Made by a program: the position numbers and the translations under genes
NCBI RefSeq assembly: GCF_037975245.1
Contig: NC_092574.1
Span: 13,105,213-13,169,212 of the forward strand
Length of the DNA: 64,000 nucleotides
Reading direction: 5' to 3'
Source of the DNA: Apostichopus japonicus
Lineage: Eukaryota; Echinodermata; Holothuroidea; Aspidochirotida; Stichopodidae
Notes under the pieces: generated by a model
Databases searched by the model: none
What the model was told of the DNA's origin: nothing
The model's input: only the letters and a program-made list of their open reading frames with translations
In this document: positions 62,401-64,000 of the stretch, piece by piece
Numbering within the stretch: the stretch's first letter is position 1
Layout of the letters: every line of letters begins with the position of its first letter

Positions 62401-62687
62401 GTAAACCAAACCACACCTTTTGGAAAATATGATTTGAACAACTGACGATAGAAAATGCCTTCTTTACTTATGCTTTGTTTTGGTAGTGACATATGACCCT
62501 CTTTGCACTTTCTTTCCAATAGATCATTATTCAGCTAATTTTTGTTCTGTTGCAAACAAGCACAATATATACAATAAACCTAAACAGTCCCATGAAAACT
62601 GGTCACAACAATAGCTAAATATCGACATCAATACGAATCGATAACTTAACTGATTCCTCTTCCAGCAGAGCAAACCCTCGTGTAACG
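59449..62687. other. No gene seen apart from dispersed repeat copies
   Basis: Holds the short dispersed-repeat match at 59590-59615, the longer copy at 61193-61273 and a 21-bp tandem duplication (TTTTAGTATTAGTGAGTTT) at 61732-61773. Short open frames here show no splice support. Confidence 0.5.
61193..61273. repeat. Dispersed repeat, copy B
   Basis: Counterpart of 43426-43506 in the same orientation, sharing AGGTCATC, ATATGCTAGAAAGT, TGGTCACC and CATTTTA in order. A related AACCTTGAAAGGTCA string lies just downstream near 61341. Confidence 0.5.
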
Positions 62688-64000
62688 TCAAACAATAATC
62701 TGATGTAGTTTAATCAAACACTGTTCATTATGCCACTGTAAAACAAACTTGTTATGCATTAGTCTGTCTTTCAACAAGCTACGGAAAGTGCTGCCCAGCT
62801 GCAAGCGGAGGAAACGTCGTCCGCGAGATGCTGAAAAACCAACGACGACGACGGCATATATGTGAATTATCGCACATGTGCATCTGTTTTCAGGGAGAAA
62901 AGGGAAACTTCAGACAAAAGGTCACCGAGTAATTTTGTTTCATCTCCAAGGCTCATCGGAAGTCTAGTCTGGATTTTGGGTAAAAAATTTAAGGGCTGAA
63001 CACAAGTACGCAGGAGATATTTTCTTGGCAGATTGCCCAAAATCTTGTTAAATATTATGCAACAGACATCGAGTGGATGTAGACGTTACATGCAACTCTA
63101 TCGACGTTCCTAAATCAACAGACACAACCGCAAAGTGTGATTCGCAGCGATGTGAAATCTTGATGATATCAAAATGCAAATTACAGTTAGTTATGGCAGG
63201 ATGCAAACAGCGAGTAAATAATATATATAGATGTATAGATGAGCTTTGCAGTAAGCTATATAGTGCATGCTGGCTCAGCAAAGACAGGAAACTACTTTGG
63301 GGAGGAAATAATTATGTGAGGATTCTTTAGAATTTGAAAGACGGAATATGTAACTTTTATACTGAAAAAAGTAAATTTGTCGGTGGTTCTTCAAATGATT
63401 CAATGAGCTAAAGTATTTAACAGTGCAATTTAATGAAAAACACAAATTTTGATACCTAAGAGCGTTTTTTAAGGAAATACTGACATAGTCATGTGACAGT
63501 GTAACTTGTTTGCTTAAAATGTTCAACATTTCAGTTTAATGAATTCATAAATTTGTTGATCAACTTAATTTGCAATTAGCATTCGTTTGGGGCCTAAACA
63601 CTCTCAAACAAAGAATATCCATTGGGCAAAACATTTGTCAGAACCAAATTGAACGTTGCATAACTTTATATAAATATGAATGGAACTATCAATTTCTGAT
63701 TAATTAATGGCTACCTGTAAAGGATGGGTGTTGTAGTTTACTAAGATGCTGCCAAATGCTAGAATAACTTCATGAAAGTTTAATGAAAGTTAGAATTGTC
63801 CCCAGAGAGCAAAAATCTTCACTGTATATTTAAATATGCCATGCAATGATTAAGACAAGTCACACAGAAAATTGGGTAGAATTTTTATGCTTTTCAACAC
63901 AGGCACTGTTACTCAGTGGTAATGGCCATTAATATACACATTGTACCCTGTGTCTTTTCTTAACAAGCGAGAAAAAAGATTTAAAAAAAAAAAAAAACAG
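62688..64000. other. No supportable gene; CpG-containing patch at 62780-62860
   Basis: Minus-strand TGGTTTTTCAG (AG at 62832-62831) precedes a 47-codon frame that ends at 62688. Opposed frames of 77-85 codons overlap at 63048-63330. None can be separated from chance. The window ends in a 15-base A run. Confidence 0.4.

Noticed and set aside
62688-62830. 47-codon minus-strand frame behind TGGTTTTTCAG
   Set aside because: Plausible acceptor but short, unrecognised, and no partner exon.

Overview
This is eukaryotic, animal-type DNA. It is AT-rich, has no operons, and consists almost entirely of introns or intergenic sequence with short candidate exons bounded by GT-AG splice sites. It carries tRNA-derived SINEs, non-autonomous hAT transposons, many minisatellites, long (TA)n arrays and long G or C homopolymers. 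The mix suggests a marine invertebrate; an echinoderm such as a sea cucumber is only a guess. No rRNA, functional tRNA, CRISPR or bacterial-type gene is visible, and no protein could be assigned to a family with confidence.

Coding evidence is thin and all on the minus strand. The best exon is 35539-35841: a start codon, 101 codons of Ser/Arg-rich low-complexity sequence, and a perfect donor. A CpG-rich stretch at about 39.9-40.9 kb with a donor at 39915 could be its promoter and 5' UTR exon. A second possible gene runs leftward from 12009. Exons at 12009-11899, 9200-9164 and 8225-7987 join in compatible phases, and a terminal-type exon at 208-9 may belong to it or to a neighbour. Isolated candidate exons lie at 42693-42559 and 58496-58214. 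Open frames of 50-110 codons occur by chance at this base composition, so these models need transcript evidence.

Mobile elements are better supported. Two roughly 230-240 bp SINE copies in opposite orientation (14425-14656 minus; 49973-50215 plus) share an A/B-box tRNA head and a body with three short tetraloop hairpins. Two hAT-type MITEs have perfect 8-bp target duplications (36115-36495; 58941-59440), and a third is degenerate (52822-53060). LINE-like 3' tails occur near 41.95 and 44.25 kb.

Tandem repeats include a 44-bp array with a 14-bp palindrome per unit (8507-8855), a 38-bp array of 13 units open in all forward frames (26474-26958), a composite array (46216-46779), a roughly 20-bp array (47002-47236) and several older duplications. 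Possible regulatory motifs include two identical RFX X-box 14-mers, a triple AGGTCA direct repeat and several POU-type palindromes. Everything else looks like unremarkable intronic or intergenic DNA.
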